DNA of 64,000 bases, taken from assembly GCA_963402885.1 (NCBI GenBank), contig OY727095.1, positions 30,385,001-30,449,000 of the forward strand. The letters are read 5' to 3'. The notes under the pieces are model-generated. The model had not been told where the DNA came from and made no database searches. It saw only the letters and a list, made by a program, of their open reading frames with translations. Shown here piece after piece: positions 49,425 through 60,930 of this stretch; position 1 is the stretch's first letter, and the number at the start of each line of letters is the position of its first letter. The translations under genes and the position numbers were made by a program. The DNA comes from Antedon bifida. Its lineage: Eukaryota; Echinodermata; Crinoidea; Comatulida; Antedonidae.

Positions 49425-49481
49425 AACTCTGTGTACACTATCAAACAAAAATGTGATCTTTTTTTTGTCAAACTAGTTTAG
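49425..49481 (+). repeat. MITE copy 11, strongly deleted
   Basis: ACTCTGTGTACACTATCAAAC, a short AATGTGATC remnant, then TTTTTTTGTCAAACTAGTTT. Both inner arms are kept while the centre is lost; TAA precedes the left end. Confidence 0.7.
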
Positions 49482-49544
49482 ATTAGAATTTAAAAATCTA
49501 GTAAGTACTAGTTTTTTTATGTTAGTATAATCGAATCTATATCG

Positions 49545-49790
49545 GACTATTGGAAAACTGGTATATTTATTGTACTTTCAATGCTGATTTATAGTTGGAA
49601 AAGTCGCCTAACGAAAAAGAGGATTCATTTAAAACTCTCAACCTCCTCCCAATACCGGAGTATTTGTAAACTGCCATATTTATCATACTTTCACTGCCGA
49701 TTTCTAGTTGGAAAATGACACTTAACGAAAAGTTCATTTACTGTAAAGCCCTCCCCTCCTTCTCCAAGGTTACGGACGGACTTAAGCCCA
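49545..49790 (+). repeat. Two diverged copies of a ~120-bp unit
   Basis: GATTTATAGTTGGAAAA and GATTTCTAGTTGGAAAA, each preceded by a (T)TATTTAT..TACTTTCA string and followed by TAACGAAAA and a pyrimidine-rich CCTCCC tract, mark two copies. Confidence 0.6.
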
Positions 49791-51341
49791 TTTAAGCTTA
49801 ATTTACTTACATTACAACTCCTAAAAAGTTATTATTTGCTAAATAGTGATAGTGTTAAAAGGGACATAGGATGTTGTATATTTTAAACAGATGAGCAAGC
49901 AAATTATAAAAAGATTATCCATGACTGATATCAATCATTAGTATGCCAACAAAGCGTCTAGATTAACATATGGCATGGCTGCAAAGGTTCACTGAATAAC
50001 TATTACACTGCTGAGCTCAGAAGCTAATTTTGTAATGAAATAAATCACGTAATTAGTAAACAAATCAATAATGGTGATAGAAGAAATAAGACCTTGGTTC
50101 AAATAAAGTTAATTAGTTATTTTGTGTATGCCTTATATCGATTTTTGAAAATTGTTAATTTGAAATGTTAAATTTGTAAAATTGTTTATATATTTTCAAT
50201 TTTGTTTTTCATTATAAAATTGTATATATTTTCAATTTTGTTTTTCATTATGGAACTGAGATGAGAGAGTACGATCATTTCATTGGAATTTAAAATACTG
50301 TATTTTACAAACTATTTATTTCGGACTGCAAACTGCTAATTAGAGGAAACTTCCAGGACCCAACAGAGTGTCCCCTTATGAATGGGGTTTTTGTTTAAGG
50401 TTAAAACATATATTACTCCTTTTCATAAGTATCTTCTGGTATTCCAAAGGAGGAGCACAAATTATCAAAATAAAAGCACGCTCAATTTCATGTTTATTTT
50501 TTAGCGAGAGTAGACAATCAAACATTTAATAGTTATTTTATCTAGAGTGTCTTTCTAGGCAACAACAATTGATGTTTTGTGTGTTTAATCATTGTCGTAT
50601 TAACTAGCTAGTTCTGGTTTGTTTTTACACTATCTGTTGTCTCCCTTCTATTAATAGATAAATGATGTATCCTGTTGATTATGCACTTTAATTGCACTTT
50701 CTAATTACATCTGCTTTAAAACCAAAATTCATTTTAAATTATTTTACAAAAATTAATTGCAACCTCAGCTAAATCTTTACTTAGCTAATTTCTCAGGGCT
50801 TTGTTCTTTGTTCTTTCAAGAAATAAAGATTGCTATCATAAAGTAGAATTTAAATTATGAATTTTAGAAATGAAATTTGTTTTTAATAGCTTCTAAAAGG
50901 CGAAGGAACTTTTGGGATGTTTTTACTGGTATTTAATAAATCAATGTGATTTTTACTACTCATCTAAACACATCATTTAACAGTCACATTGCATTGTACT
51001 GTATAATAGTACTTCTACAAATGAGGAATGGTTATAAAAGAATGAGTTAGCCTGGAGTGTGTGCATTTTTAGCTGCTGGTAATACACATACTTACATCAA
51101 CAGCAATTGATTATATTGCATACAAATAATATATTCTGTGGATACAGGTATTTTTAACGAAGTACTGAGTAAAAAAATGTCTTTTGAAGGAAGTATACAC
51201 AGTATTCAATTTATATTTTACTAACTTTGATGCAAAGCTAAATAACTATGTTATTCAGTTTCAATCCAAACATTACATTTTTTTTACACTTTTGATTTTT
51301 GCGTTTTATTATAATTTTTCTTTTATTTGTTTTATGTATAG

Positions 51342-51483
51342 ACCACATTAAGCAGGTCAGTACCAAGAAGTCATAGTCCAAGTCATGCAAATTCTAATCA
51401 GAATTCTACGTCATCATCCGCTAAGAAGAAAAGAGCACAAAGACAACCAGATGAAAAGGACATGGAGAAAGACAAACAACCTG
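51342..51483 (+). CDS. KDM3/JMJD1C-like demethylase, coding exon F
   Basis: 142 nt, starting in phase 0 and ending after one base of a codon (donor GTAATG). It encodes TTLSRSVPRSHSPSHANSNQ and a basic run KKKRAQRQPDEKDMEKDKQ. The exon is low-complexity, rich in Ser then Lys, and has no fold; KKKR is a plausible nuclear localisation signal. Assignment rests on frame continuity with exons E and G and on good splice sites. Confidence 0.85.
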
Positions 51484-51797
51484 GTAATGTTTATTAAGAA
51501 TAAATGAAGGGTGTAGCTATAGTACAAAGGTGGGGTGGGGCTGAGGAGGGAAAAAGTTAAGGGTAGGTGGGAAGAGCTTTTGACACTGAGGTGGTTATAA
51601 AGAAGAGAGGTGCTACAGTAGTTATTTAGACTAGTAATTTTTCCCCAGCATGTAACATTCGATGTTGACCCATATCACACAGAAAATTCAATATTTGGAA
51701 TGATAAAGATATGTAATGAGTTGCTTATGATTTTAATATTATTTCCCTCGATTCTATTCTATTTTTGTTGAAGCATTTCATGTTGTTTTCTCTATAG

Positions 51798-53689
51798 AAA
51801 AAGTGACCAAAGAAACTAAAACGTCAGCAAATTCTAAGACTAAAAAGGAGCAGCGTAAGAAAAAAACTGACGAGGAAAAAGTTATTGAAACTGTGAACAA
51901 AAAGGAAATTGCGCCAGCAAAGCGTTCTCGTTCGCATTCCACTAGTTCCGAAGTTCAGGAAGACGATAAACAAACTGATAAACAAACTGTTAATAAACAG
52001 GAAAAAGTTTCTGATAAGTCAAAATCAAGGAATAAAAGTTCAAAAAAGACTGAGGAATCTCAGACAAATAATCAAGAGATTGAAACAGACTCAAATGATC
52101 CAATTTTGAAAAAAGAGAAAACAAAGGAAAAGAAATCTAAAAGTAAGCATAAAAGTAAAACAAAAGAAAGAACTGGAGATAAAAATAAACCAGCGAAAAT
52201 TGATAAAGAGGAAAAGAAAGATATATGCAAAGAAGAAAACAATTTTGTGGATAATAGTATTTCCTTACCTCAAGATACGAACCAGGTCCTTGATACCGCA
52301 CAAGTTGAGTCGGTGCTCGCTATTGAACCACAAAAAATTGAGCGTGTGGAAAACCCTCTTGCAGAGAACTATACTGCTGTACAGCAGAAGGAACAAAAAG
52401 AATCTGCATTAGAGTCCGCCACAAAAGTATTGAGTTGCGAGGAAGTTTCTAGCGTGTGTACAGAACTTAGCATGGTACATTCTACCTCCACTTCTGAAAT
52501 CAAGGAAGCTTCATCACCCTGGGTTGGCCAGGTTAAACAGAAAGAGCATACAACGGAACATAACAAACCAGTTGAATACAAACGGACAGTCATTGAACAC
52601 ATTAGGAACGCGGAGGTATCGCAAGCCTTTAACGCGGAGGCCATGAATCCATCCTCGTGTTCATCACCTGATGTTAGGACTGATCAAACGTCAGCCATAA
52701 ATATGGAAAAATTGGATGGTCATAAGCCAAAGGAAAGGGATAAGACTATAGAGAAAAAACAGAATTTAGAAAAAGAGGAAGCAAAAGAATTCAAGCGTGA
52801 ACTGCCACGATCACACTCTACTGAGAGCAATCGCAGTTCTCTTGCAACAGAAACAAAAGAACCTGTGAATGTTTACCGCGATCCAAATTTGAGGGAAAAT
52901 TACGTAATACATGTTGATTCTGTGCAGCATCAGCATATTCATAGAGGTGAACACGCACCTTCTCCGTCTCAATCATTAGGACCTTCCCCACATTCAAGTC
53001 TTCGTCCTCAGCCTGGTCTCGGGCCATCCCCAAGTGCCTTTGCTCCACAACCGGTGTCCCACCTTCCGGCTCACCATCATGCGAATCAACAGGCTCAGGC
53101 CCAAGCTCAGGCCCAAGCTCAGGCCCAGGCTGCCGCAGCGCATCATCTGTATGCTCAATACGGGCTGTACCCCACTCACATACCAGGTATTTCGCCACAT
53201 TACGCTTCACCGCATCTTTCAGCTCTCGATCCATCGTTTCATACACGATTACTGACCGATCTTGCAGCTCAGAAAGACCACTTTCGTTTTCATCAACCGC
53301 AATTGTCAGTTCTACAGCGCCCTCCCATGATGGGCGTTCAACCGGGACTTGCTATGCTGCTTCCATCGCATCATCGTGCTCTTCACGAGTCCATGGAACA
53401 TCAGTTGCGTCTGCAGCAACATCAGCAACAACAGCAGATACAACAACAACAGCAGCATGCGCAGCATTCAAATCCTCCGTCGCACGAACCAATGAAACGT
53501 TACCAAGAATTCCAAACTAACACAAGTGACCCAAAAGCTGCAGTACAACAACACTTCCAAGAGTCACTTCGGAATTTATCTCTACCGTTTATAATAGCCC
53601 AGCAGTCCAATAAAGGTGGAAGTATTACTAAGGGTACACCAGCCCAGCGGCAGGACACTAGTCCAGCACGACCCTCAAGTGAACATCCG
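51798..53689 (+). CDS. KDM3/JMJD1C-like demethylase, large coding exon G
   Basis: A 1,892-nt exon: two bases complete the exon F codon, then 630 codons end in phase 0 at GTAAGA. The region is mostly disordered. The first ~160 residues are Lys/Glu/Ser-rich with an AKRSRSHS basic motif. A YRDPNLRENYVIHV stretch lies near residue 365. A His/Pro-rich part includes a QA-repeat tract (53091-53140), then HLYAQYGLYPTHIPGISPHY, a poly-Gln tract (53415-53460) and QHFQESLRNLSLPFI. JMJD1C also has a very long, weakly conserved central region encoded by large exons. In that family such regions separate the N-terminal block from the zinc finger and JmjC domains, which lie beyond the window. Polymorphic length is likely at the Q tracts. 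Confidence 0.88.
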
Positions 53690-55424
53690 GTAAGAAACAT
53701 TCTTTACCTAGCATCACTTCTCCATTTTACACGATTATTTTTCTTTACAATTTGTAAAGGAAGTTATAAGATATTTCCATAACATTTTTTTTTAATTATT
53801 TGAATATTAACTTGAGGGAAAAGCCTTGATTTGGTAGTACTGTAATACTGGACCATAACCATTGCCATAAACGCATTGAACGAACACTCACCTGAACAAA
53901 ATATGTTTACACATAAATCGTAAAAATAAATAGTCTTTACCACCACATCCTGGTTCACAAATAATCAAAGGTCTGAATTATCACAGATGAGTTAATCAGG
54001 ATATATATAGTTTGAACTAGTAACCGAGAACAATTATTTTAGTGTTACTGATTGTGGAATTTCATGCCAATCAATATTAATGTGAAGGATATCCTCATTT
54101 TTGCTGGTCTTGTTAAAGCATATACGTTTTAATAATAGACATAAAAAACAATTCCATAACCCAGTTTATATTGCATTTCATATATACAGTAACAATTTAG
54201 GTGGTATGTTAAAACAACTTTAAATGCTGCAAAATTCTGTAATTCCTAAATTTTTTGTTTGAAAGTACACTACTAGATCCTGTACCCTTGGTTATTTCAC
54301 AAATGCTGATCACTCTTAAATTACAGGATCAACCTCTTGTTAATAACACTTCATTTTAATTAACTATGTCATGGCTAATTTTAAGCTTTTAACCTCAGTA
54401 TAATTATAATGACAGTGTTTTGTTAATTAAGCATTTAAATTTGAATACAATCATCAAAATCCCTGAGTATGGCCAATCACCTCATCTTTTATTCAGGTCA
54501 TACTACGTAATTCACACAGAATAATCCCTTTTATACCTTGCTGCTTAGCGAACAACAACAGTAACATACTATTATAGTTTACTAATCACTTAGAAAACCA
54601 TTGATTATCCGTCGCCAACGCTTTACTGATTGTAAAGAAAGCCAACTGCTCAGGTAGTAGTGCGATTACCACCGGCAAGCTAATATGAATAAAACGGTTA
54701 GCTAGCCAACCATGGAGCATTGTTACTGATTACTATTGTGACATAAGGCTCTATTTGATTTGGTTTTCAATGATGTTTGCAATGATAGTTATCTTCAATA
54801 ACCAAATAGAACCATTATAAATAGTCAACCTTGATGTGACAGGCTTCACAGCTTTTTCTTTATTACTATTTTTTCAAGGTTCTTTTTTAAAGGAATGCTT
54901 TTTTGACAGCCTTGTAAACAAAATATAATTGGCTGTACACTAAAGTATGGAAAGAAAGTACTAAAATTAGAACAATTTTATATGCCTACACATTATTATC
55001 TTGGATAAGTACAGGACTGTTCGCGATAACTAATAAATTGTACAATTTAAGCTACGTTCACACCAAGCCCGGATCCGGTCCGGTGGCCGGAGAAAAAATC
55101 GTGGAAAATGGGTATAATGTTAAAGAATAGAAGCGTTCACATCAAATCCGTCCGGATTTCGTACGAATTTCCTCCGGTGGACGGATTCGGAGTGATGGAT
55201 ATGGAAGCCATTTCATTTATAAAATCGTACGGATTTTTTCTTCTGACCAATCAGCGTTGAGTACTATGACCTTTATTTCGTACGTGAATTGGAAAACACA
55301 GCTGTAAAACATGCGCGACGAAAGATCCTCCTGAAAATATACTCTGCTTTCTTTAATTATTAGACATTAATATAGTAGCAAGTTAATGTATTAAGATAAG
55401 TATATTTCTGTTTGTTATTTTAGG

Positions 55425-55905
55425 CTAAACTAGGCCAATATAATAATTATATTTAGAACCAAGTTTGGTTGTATAGGCCTATGCCCCTACTTCTGTGCAC
55501 CCCTTTCAGCGTGGTTCCTTCAGCGTCAGGCGACAGGCACTCATTTTGCCTTTTTTGCGCCTAAACGCGGCCCAACTAGCCTAGCCTAGGAGGAGTATAT
55601 TCGTACACCAGCACTAGACCTATGCCTAGCTGTAATCGGTTAAATTAGTTTCTAACTAGCATTATTATTGTGTCGTTATCCAGAGGTAGGCATGAAATTA
55701 GGCTAGCTTATTAATATTATTTATAATAGGCCTAGCCTTAATAATAATAGTATAGGCCTAAGTATTACTATTCTAAAAAGGGCTAGGCCTAGCCTACCTA
55801 GTCCTAGGCCCCTATTAGTAGTATTAATATTATTATTAATTAGGGCCTATTATTCATATTATTATATTTATTAGGCCCTAACTGGGTAGGGGAGGGCCTA
55901 CCTGT
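55425..55905. repeat. AGGCCTA-rich block (left)
   Basis: Many overlapping copies of the self-complementary strings AGGCCTA, GCCTAGGC and CTAGGCCTAG, interspersed with AATAATATTA. It is matched by a similar block at 57.40-57.77 kb. Confidence 0.7.
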
Positions 55906-56376
55906 CCTGGCACAAAGGCACTGTTATGCCTCATGAATGATGACAGCGACCCAGTTGCAGTTGATATTTTGAAGGTCCATTATTCTATAACTACTCAAGT
56001 TCAAGTTCAAGTTAAAATTTATTGTCAAATACAAAGTAAATGAAATTTGCCTTCCAAGGTTCAAATTACAATAAAAATAACAACAGTTAAAAACATACAA
56101 TACTATACAGTAATATTATTCCAAATCTATAATTTATATTGACTTGGAATATAGTATTTAATTAGTCAATTATTTTAAAATTCTCCTTCTACTGTACAGT
56201 GTATTGTTCTAAAATATAATATATTAGCTTCTTTTTTTTGCATTTTGCTTTTATATATGCATTTCTGTGTAAAGGCAGGCAAAAAATAGTTTGCAATGCT
56301 GACCCCCATAGTTTATTAACCGGTGACTATATTAATATCATATTAATACTTTTTGTTTGCTTTGCTTTTTTTTCAG

Positions 56377-56689
56377 AAGCACAGGCAATTTGCTACATAA
56401 TGATGCAACATGCATAGAGTTGCTCAACAACATTGTTGAGGGTGAGGATAATCACCAAGTACAAGTTCCTGGTGAACATGTTCCTGCAGTGGATGAAGAG
56501 TTGGTAGATGAGGCAAATAGTAGTAGTAGCAGCAACCAGACAACCACAAAACGAAAATCAGATGTAAATTCATGTATTATAGAATATTTAGAGTCCAAAA
56601 AAATTTCAAAAAAAGATGTGCGCGTGAGGTTCTTTGACACGACATATGAAACTAGAAATAAAGAAAATAATCAGCAATGCTGTGTTTAG
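56377..56689 (+). pseudogene. Terminal exon of a Harbinger partner-gene relic
   Basis: A stretch open for 104 codons follows a strong acceptor (pyrimidine tract then CAG at 56374-56376) and ends in TAG. It encodes an acidic region (IVEGEDNHQ, PAVDEELVDEA), a Ser run, and TTKRKSDVNSCIIEYLESKK near the end. PIF/Harbinger elements commonly carry a second, MADF/Myb-like DNA-binding protein, and an acidic linker followed by a basic/helical tail fits its C-terminus. The upstream MADF-coding exons are not recognisable here, so the gene is probably broken. Identity is inferred from context; the sequence alone is not diagnostic. Confidence 0.4.
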
Positions 56690-56739
56690 AATTGGGGAAG
56701 AGTTGATTGAGGAATAGAACATTTTGATTAAAAGATAAT

Positions 56740-56825
56740 AATAATACCAATAATAATAATAATAATAAAAATAGTAAAAATAATTATAATAATAATAGTA
56801 TTAGTGAAGTAATAGTAATAATAGG
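56740..56825 (+). repeat. (AAT)n-type microsatellite
   Basis: An imperfect AATAATAAT run after the relic exon, with AAAATAGT interruptions. Confidence 0.8.
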
Positions 56826-56961
56826 AAGATGTTTTGCCTAACTCTGATGTATGTTGTACTGAATACTCAGTACATTGGGAATACTTGCACATTTCTTATT
56901 GAAGTATTCTCAATGTACTAAATATTCAGTACAAATACTGTCATAGTTGGGCAAAAAATCT
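56826..56961. repeat. 136-bp foldback (palindromic) element inside the Harbinger
   Basis: The left arm AAGATGTTTTGCCTAACTC... and the right arm ending ...GTTGGGCAAAAAATCTT are complementary over about 60 nt each, with shared GTACTGAATA-TCAGTAC and TACATTG-GAATACTT blocks and a loop of about 15 nt. It lies between the two convergent relic genes and could form a strong hairpin in either RNA. Confidence 0.85.
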
Positions 56962-57279
56962 TAATTACCCAGTCACAAAAACCAGTTATCAACAATAATA
57001 ATAATCCTATTAAATAAATGCTTGCGATAACATCATGTATAAGTTCAATCAATATGTTATTTAGAATAAATTATGTCAGAAATTGATTAAAATAATTAGT
57101 ATTATATGAAATGTTCATTTGTCAGTTTAATTTGCATAGACAAAACAAACAAGGTATTGCCATGCAACTCTTCCAGCTTCTGAATTCAACCATGTGGCTA
57201 GTTTGTTTTGAACACCAATGACCTCTATACTAATATGGTGTCCAGTATGTTCAAGATTAATTATCTAAAATTTGGACAC

Positions 57280-57945
57280 ATGTCTTGCTCTGCTGTGTCG
57301 ATAGTTCTTCAACGAGACCGGAAAGAACTTCAAACTGATCTGAAGTCATTCTGAAAAAAAAACACCACAAACCATAATAAGTAATAATTTAAAATACTGC
57401 CTTTGCCTAGGCCTAGTTTACTTAGGTAGATCTAGCCTAATAATAAGCCTATTACTGTATATCATGTGTAAAAATAATGGTAACTGCCATGATATGATGA
57501 TTATAGCCTAGCCTAGCTAGGCCTCGATTCAAAAATATTTTAAATAATTTGTTTTTTATAATATTAGGCCTAGTATTATAAAAATCAGCGTGAATGGTAT
57601 GCTGCAGCAATGTGGTGAAAGCATAGGCCTGTATAATGACTAACGCTAAAGAATTAGTATAGTAATAGACTATATAGGCCTATCTATTTTACTATAATTA
57701 ATAGGCCTAGTCTCTAAACTAAGTCTAGGCCCTATTCTATACATAGGCTAGGCCTAGGCTACTACCTAAAGTATGGTAAACTGTTCTGGTTCTGAGAAAA
57801 AGTCGTCACGGATTAATGTCTGGAATTGACCATGGGTCTTTCTTTTTTGTTGATTATCTTTACCTATTTTTTTCTCTTTCTTTTTCTCTTTCTGTTAAAA
57901 TACAACAGAACAACATCTTCCTCGTCGCTGTAATCTGCCATTAAT
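57280..57945 (-). pseudogene. PIF/Harbinger transposase N-terminal remnant
   Basis: On the minus strand an ATG at about 57943 opens MADYSDEEDVVLLYFNRKRK and runs into a Lys/Arg stretch with a stop. One base out of frame it continues RKTHGQFQTLIRDDFFSEPE, then a stop. At 57356 a CAG acceptor precedes MTSDQFEVLSGLVEEL. HG-F-TL and the MT-xQF--L---V pattern are hallmarks of the Harbinger transposase N-terminus, ahead of its DDE domain. The reading frame is broken by a shift in the A/G-rich run and by stops, and the catalytic domain is missing, so this is a decayed remnant. Confidence 0.6.
57400..57770. repeat. AGGCCTA-rich block (right)
   Basis: The same self-complementary AGGCCTAG vocabulary as 55.42-55.90 kb, placed toward the opposite end of the Harbinger element and within its transposase-relic introns. 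Confidence 0.65.
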
Positions 57946-60029
57946 GTTTACATCGTTCAACTTGAATGATTTATAATGAATAGCGCGGGAACCGAAGAAC
58001 GAATTCGTGCAGCGATGTGAACGCACTGATTTAAAAACGTAACGCGGACCGAATTTTTCTCCGGCCACCGGCCCGGATCCGGGCTTGATGTGAACGTAGC
58101 TTTACTTAGAATAATATTTATTTACTCTATGATATAACATAGAAAGAAACACCATCACCGACCACACCTATCTGCCAGCATGTTTTGACTTGTATTTTAT
58201 CATGGAGAAACATTCTTCTATGCTATGCAATTTTTAGTTTGTTTTACTATGCATTATGTTAGCAAGATGATAGTCAAAATTGATAGCAAAGCATTGCACA
58301 TTATGTGATGTACTCTAGATAAGAAGAAAGGATGGGTGACCAATCAACTAATTGAAAGCTATTAAGAACTGGTTAAAGGGCGTTACTTAGTCGGCATTTG
58401 TACAGCAAAATTTCTAAAACAAGGTTGGAGAAAACATGTAGGCTGTGAATCCAATGTTTGTGGTCATCATCCTAAGATAGTTTAAAAATAAATTTGTGTG
58501 GATGAAAGAATTTTAGGCTGGGCACTTAATCCACCTCCGCCCCCGCTCAAAACAATCATATCCTTGATAATACTTTGCAAAAACCAATTAAAGGATATGA
58601 TTCTGTACACATGAATTATAATAGCTTTGTTTTTATTACTAACATTTTGCATTGATAGATTACCAACCTGTACTATCTACAAGTGTTAGATCTATCTCAT
58701 TAACAGTTTTAATATAAACATGGCCTTAGGATCATGAAATAAGCTTACAAGACCTTGGATAGCAACAATCAACCCAATAAGCTTTGACAGAATTGCTGTG
58801 ACTTGCAACACTTGATGCTTGCAACTCCTCCCAGGCTCATTTTGACTCATTCCACGGTCATATTATAATGTCTTGATAATAGTTAATGTATAGTATAATG
58901 TACAAATTGAATATTATCATCATATAATCATTTGTGATTGGAAACAGAGACACAATTGGCACATTCAGGCTTAGTAATTTAGGGGTGGGGTGAAATTAAG
59001 TTGGCTAACTACCCACCAAATTTAACAACAATTGGTCCAAGACGCCAACTTAGCGAGTACTGTAAATAAATTAAGTCTGAACATATGACATGACATATTG
59101 TGTTAAATAAGCATTTTGTGTAGTTACATAATGTAAACTGCATATTAACTGTGCGGCCTTACAGGTCAAATCATTTTATTTTTAGAATAGATGGATGTTA
59201 TTAAATTATAAATTTGAAACCCATCGACTACTACAGGTGAAAATTTAAAATTAATATTAATAAATATGTATCATTATAATAAGAAAAATAATAATTTTTA
59301 GTGATTAAAAAGTAAATTCTTTTACCTGTAGTATCATAAATTTGAGATACTGCTACATAAACTAAATATGAACATCAACCTTGACATATATGGGTTCAGT
59401 ATTAATGTAAAATTTAAATACCTCATAAAAAACTAGGTTGCTTTCATTAAATATGCATGTAAGCAAATTATATAAAATTATGAATGAATAAATGTCTGTA
59501 AAAAAAATAATTGAAAATAATTCGCGGAAGTGAAAGTGTAATAAATCATAAAGTAAATATTTGATTAAAGCTTTGGTTATTTAATTAGTAATTAGTGTCA
59601 TACAGCTAGTGAATGACCTAAGTACCTATGTTGAATACAGAACCATAATTGATTATTTACTATAATAGTTGTATCAATGCCTGATGGTTGTTCTATCTTT
59701 TCCTGGGTGACTCACATAAGGTCAAAAAGCCTAAACATCCTACCAATTATCCAGGTTAAATACAGGAAAAAGCTTTAATTTAATGATTTTCTATGTTTAT
59801 GTTTCAACCTTGGAAGTTGAGATGATCCCTTAATTGCTGTTTCAGCTGTTAAGCACTAGGTCATACAAAGGATGACCTCATAATTTCGTTGACATAACAA
59901 TACTTTATTGATAGATGGGTAATGTGACTTGGGTGTCAGTCTATACCAGACAGACTTCTTTGTTCCTGTGCATTCACTGTGCTAGCTCTGGTGTTCAGCA
60001 TTGCAAAATGAAAAAGGGAAAAGAGTCAA

Positions 60030-60930
60030 GTTGCAAAAGAGGATGGAGGAGATCTAAGTTGCAAAAAAAAAGTTATGAGAAGGGTTGAGTTGCAAGAAGG
60101 AGAAACGGCTTGTTGCAAGAGTGAGAAAGGATGAGTTGCAAAAGAGGGAAAGAGCGGATTGCAAAAGGGAGAAAGAGCAGCTTGCAAGAGGGAGAAAGAG
60201 CAGCTTGCAAGAGGGAGAAAGAGCAGCTTGCAAGAGGGAGAAAGGGTGGATTGCCAGAGGGAGAAAGAGTGGGTTGCAAGAGGGAGAAAGGGTGGGTTGC
60301 AAGAGGGAGAAAGGGTGGGTTGCAAGAGGGAGAAAGGATGGGTTGCAAGAGGGAGAAAGAGCAGGTTGCAAGAGGGAGAAAGGGTGGGTTGCAAGAGGGA
60401 GAAAGAGTGGGTTGCAAAAGGGAGAAAGAGCAGGTTGCAAGAGGGAGAAAGGATGAGTTGCAAGAGGGAGAAAGGGTGGGTTGCAAGAGGGAGAAAGAGT
60501 GGGTTGCAAGAGGGAGAAAGGGTGGGTTGCAAGAGGAAGAAAGGGTGGGTTGCAAGAGGAAGAAAGGGTGGGTTGCAAGAGGGAGAAAGGGTGGGTTACA
60601 AGAGGAAGAAAGGGTGGGTTGCAAGAGGGAGAAAAGGCGGGTTGCAAGAGGGAGAAAGGGTGGGTTGCATGGATGAGTTGCAAGAGGGAGAAAGGGCAGG
60701 TTGCAAGAGGGAGAAAGGGTGGATTGCAAGAGGAAGAAAGGGTGGGTTGCAAGAGGGAGAAAATGCGGGTTGCAAGAGGGAGAAAGGGTGGGTTGCAAGA
60801 AGTAGAAAGGGTGGGTTGCAAGGTTAAGTTGCAAAAGAGACAAAGGATGAGTTGCAAGAGCGAGAAAGGGTAAATTGCAAGAGCGAGAAAGGGCGGGTTG
60901 CAAGCGCGAGAAAAGAAAGGTTTCAAGAGG
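60030..60930 (+). repeat. 23-bp purine-rich minisatellite, about 38 units
   Basis: Units of GTTGCAAGAGGGAGAAAGGG plus TGG. The + strand is strongly purine-biased (GAGGGAGAAAGG). Edge units are more diverged (CAAAAGAGGGAAAG, CAAGAGCGAGAAAG), the centre is more uniform, and one short irregular unit interrupts it near 60.67 kb. As 23 is not a multiple of three and the unit lacks stops in most frames, long spurious ORFs appear on both strands. Confidence 0.97.

Larger units (their letters stand above)
49318..51341 (+). other. KDM3 intron, 2 kb
   Basis: Contains a truncated MITE remnant (49.43 kb), a two-copy diverged repeat at about 49.55-49.79 kb and a 36-bp duplicate at about 50.20-50.25 kb. 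No exon is supported. Confidence 0.85.
55050..58101. mobile_element. PIF/Harbinger-type DNA transposon, 3.05 kb, decayed
   Basis: The ends are near-perfect inverted repeats of about 47 bp: AGCTACGTTCACACCAAGCC at the left and its complement at the right, each running inward through CGGATCCGG and GGTGGCCGGAGAAAA. TTA flanks both ends (55047-55049, 58102-58104), the TWA target duplication typical of PIF/Harbinger elements. Inside are the last exon of a possible partner gene on the + strand (56377-56689) and N-terminal transposase remnants on the - strand (57.28-57.95 kb). This agrees with the two-gene layout of Harbinger elements. The catalytic DDE part is absent. AGGCCTAG-rich blocks fill 55.42-55.90 and 57.40-57.77 kb. 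Confidence 0.85.

Noticed and set aside
52818..53246. 142-codon minus-strand ORF
   Set aside because: It is antisense to the in-frame KDM3 exon G and arises from its low-complexity composition.
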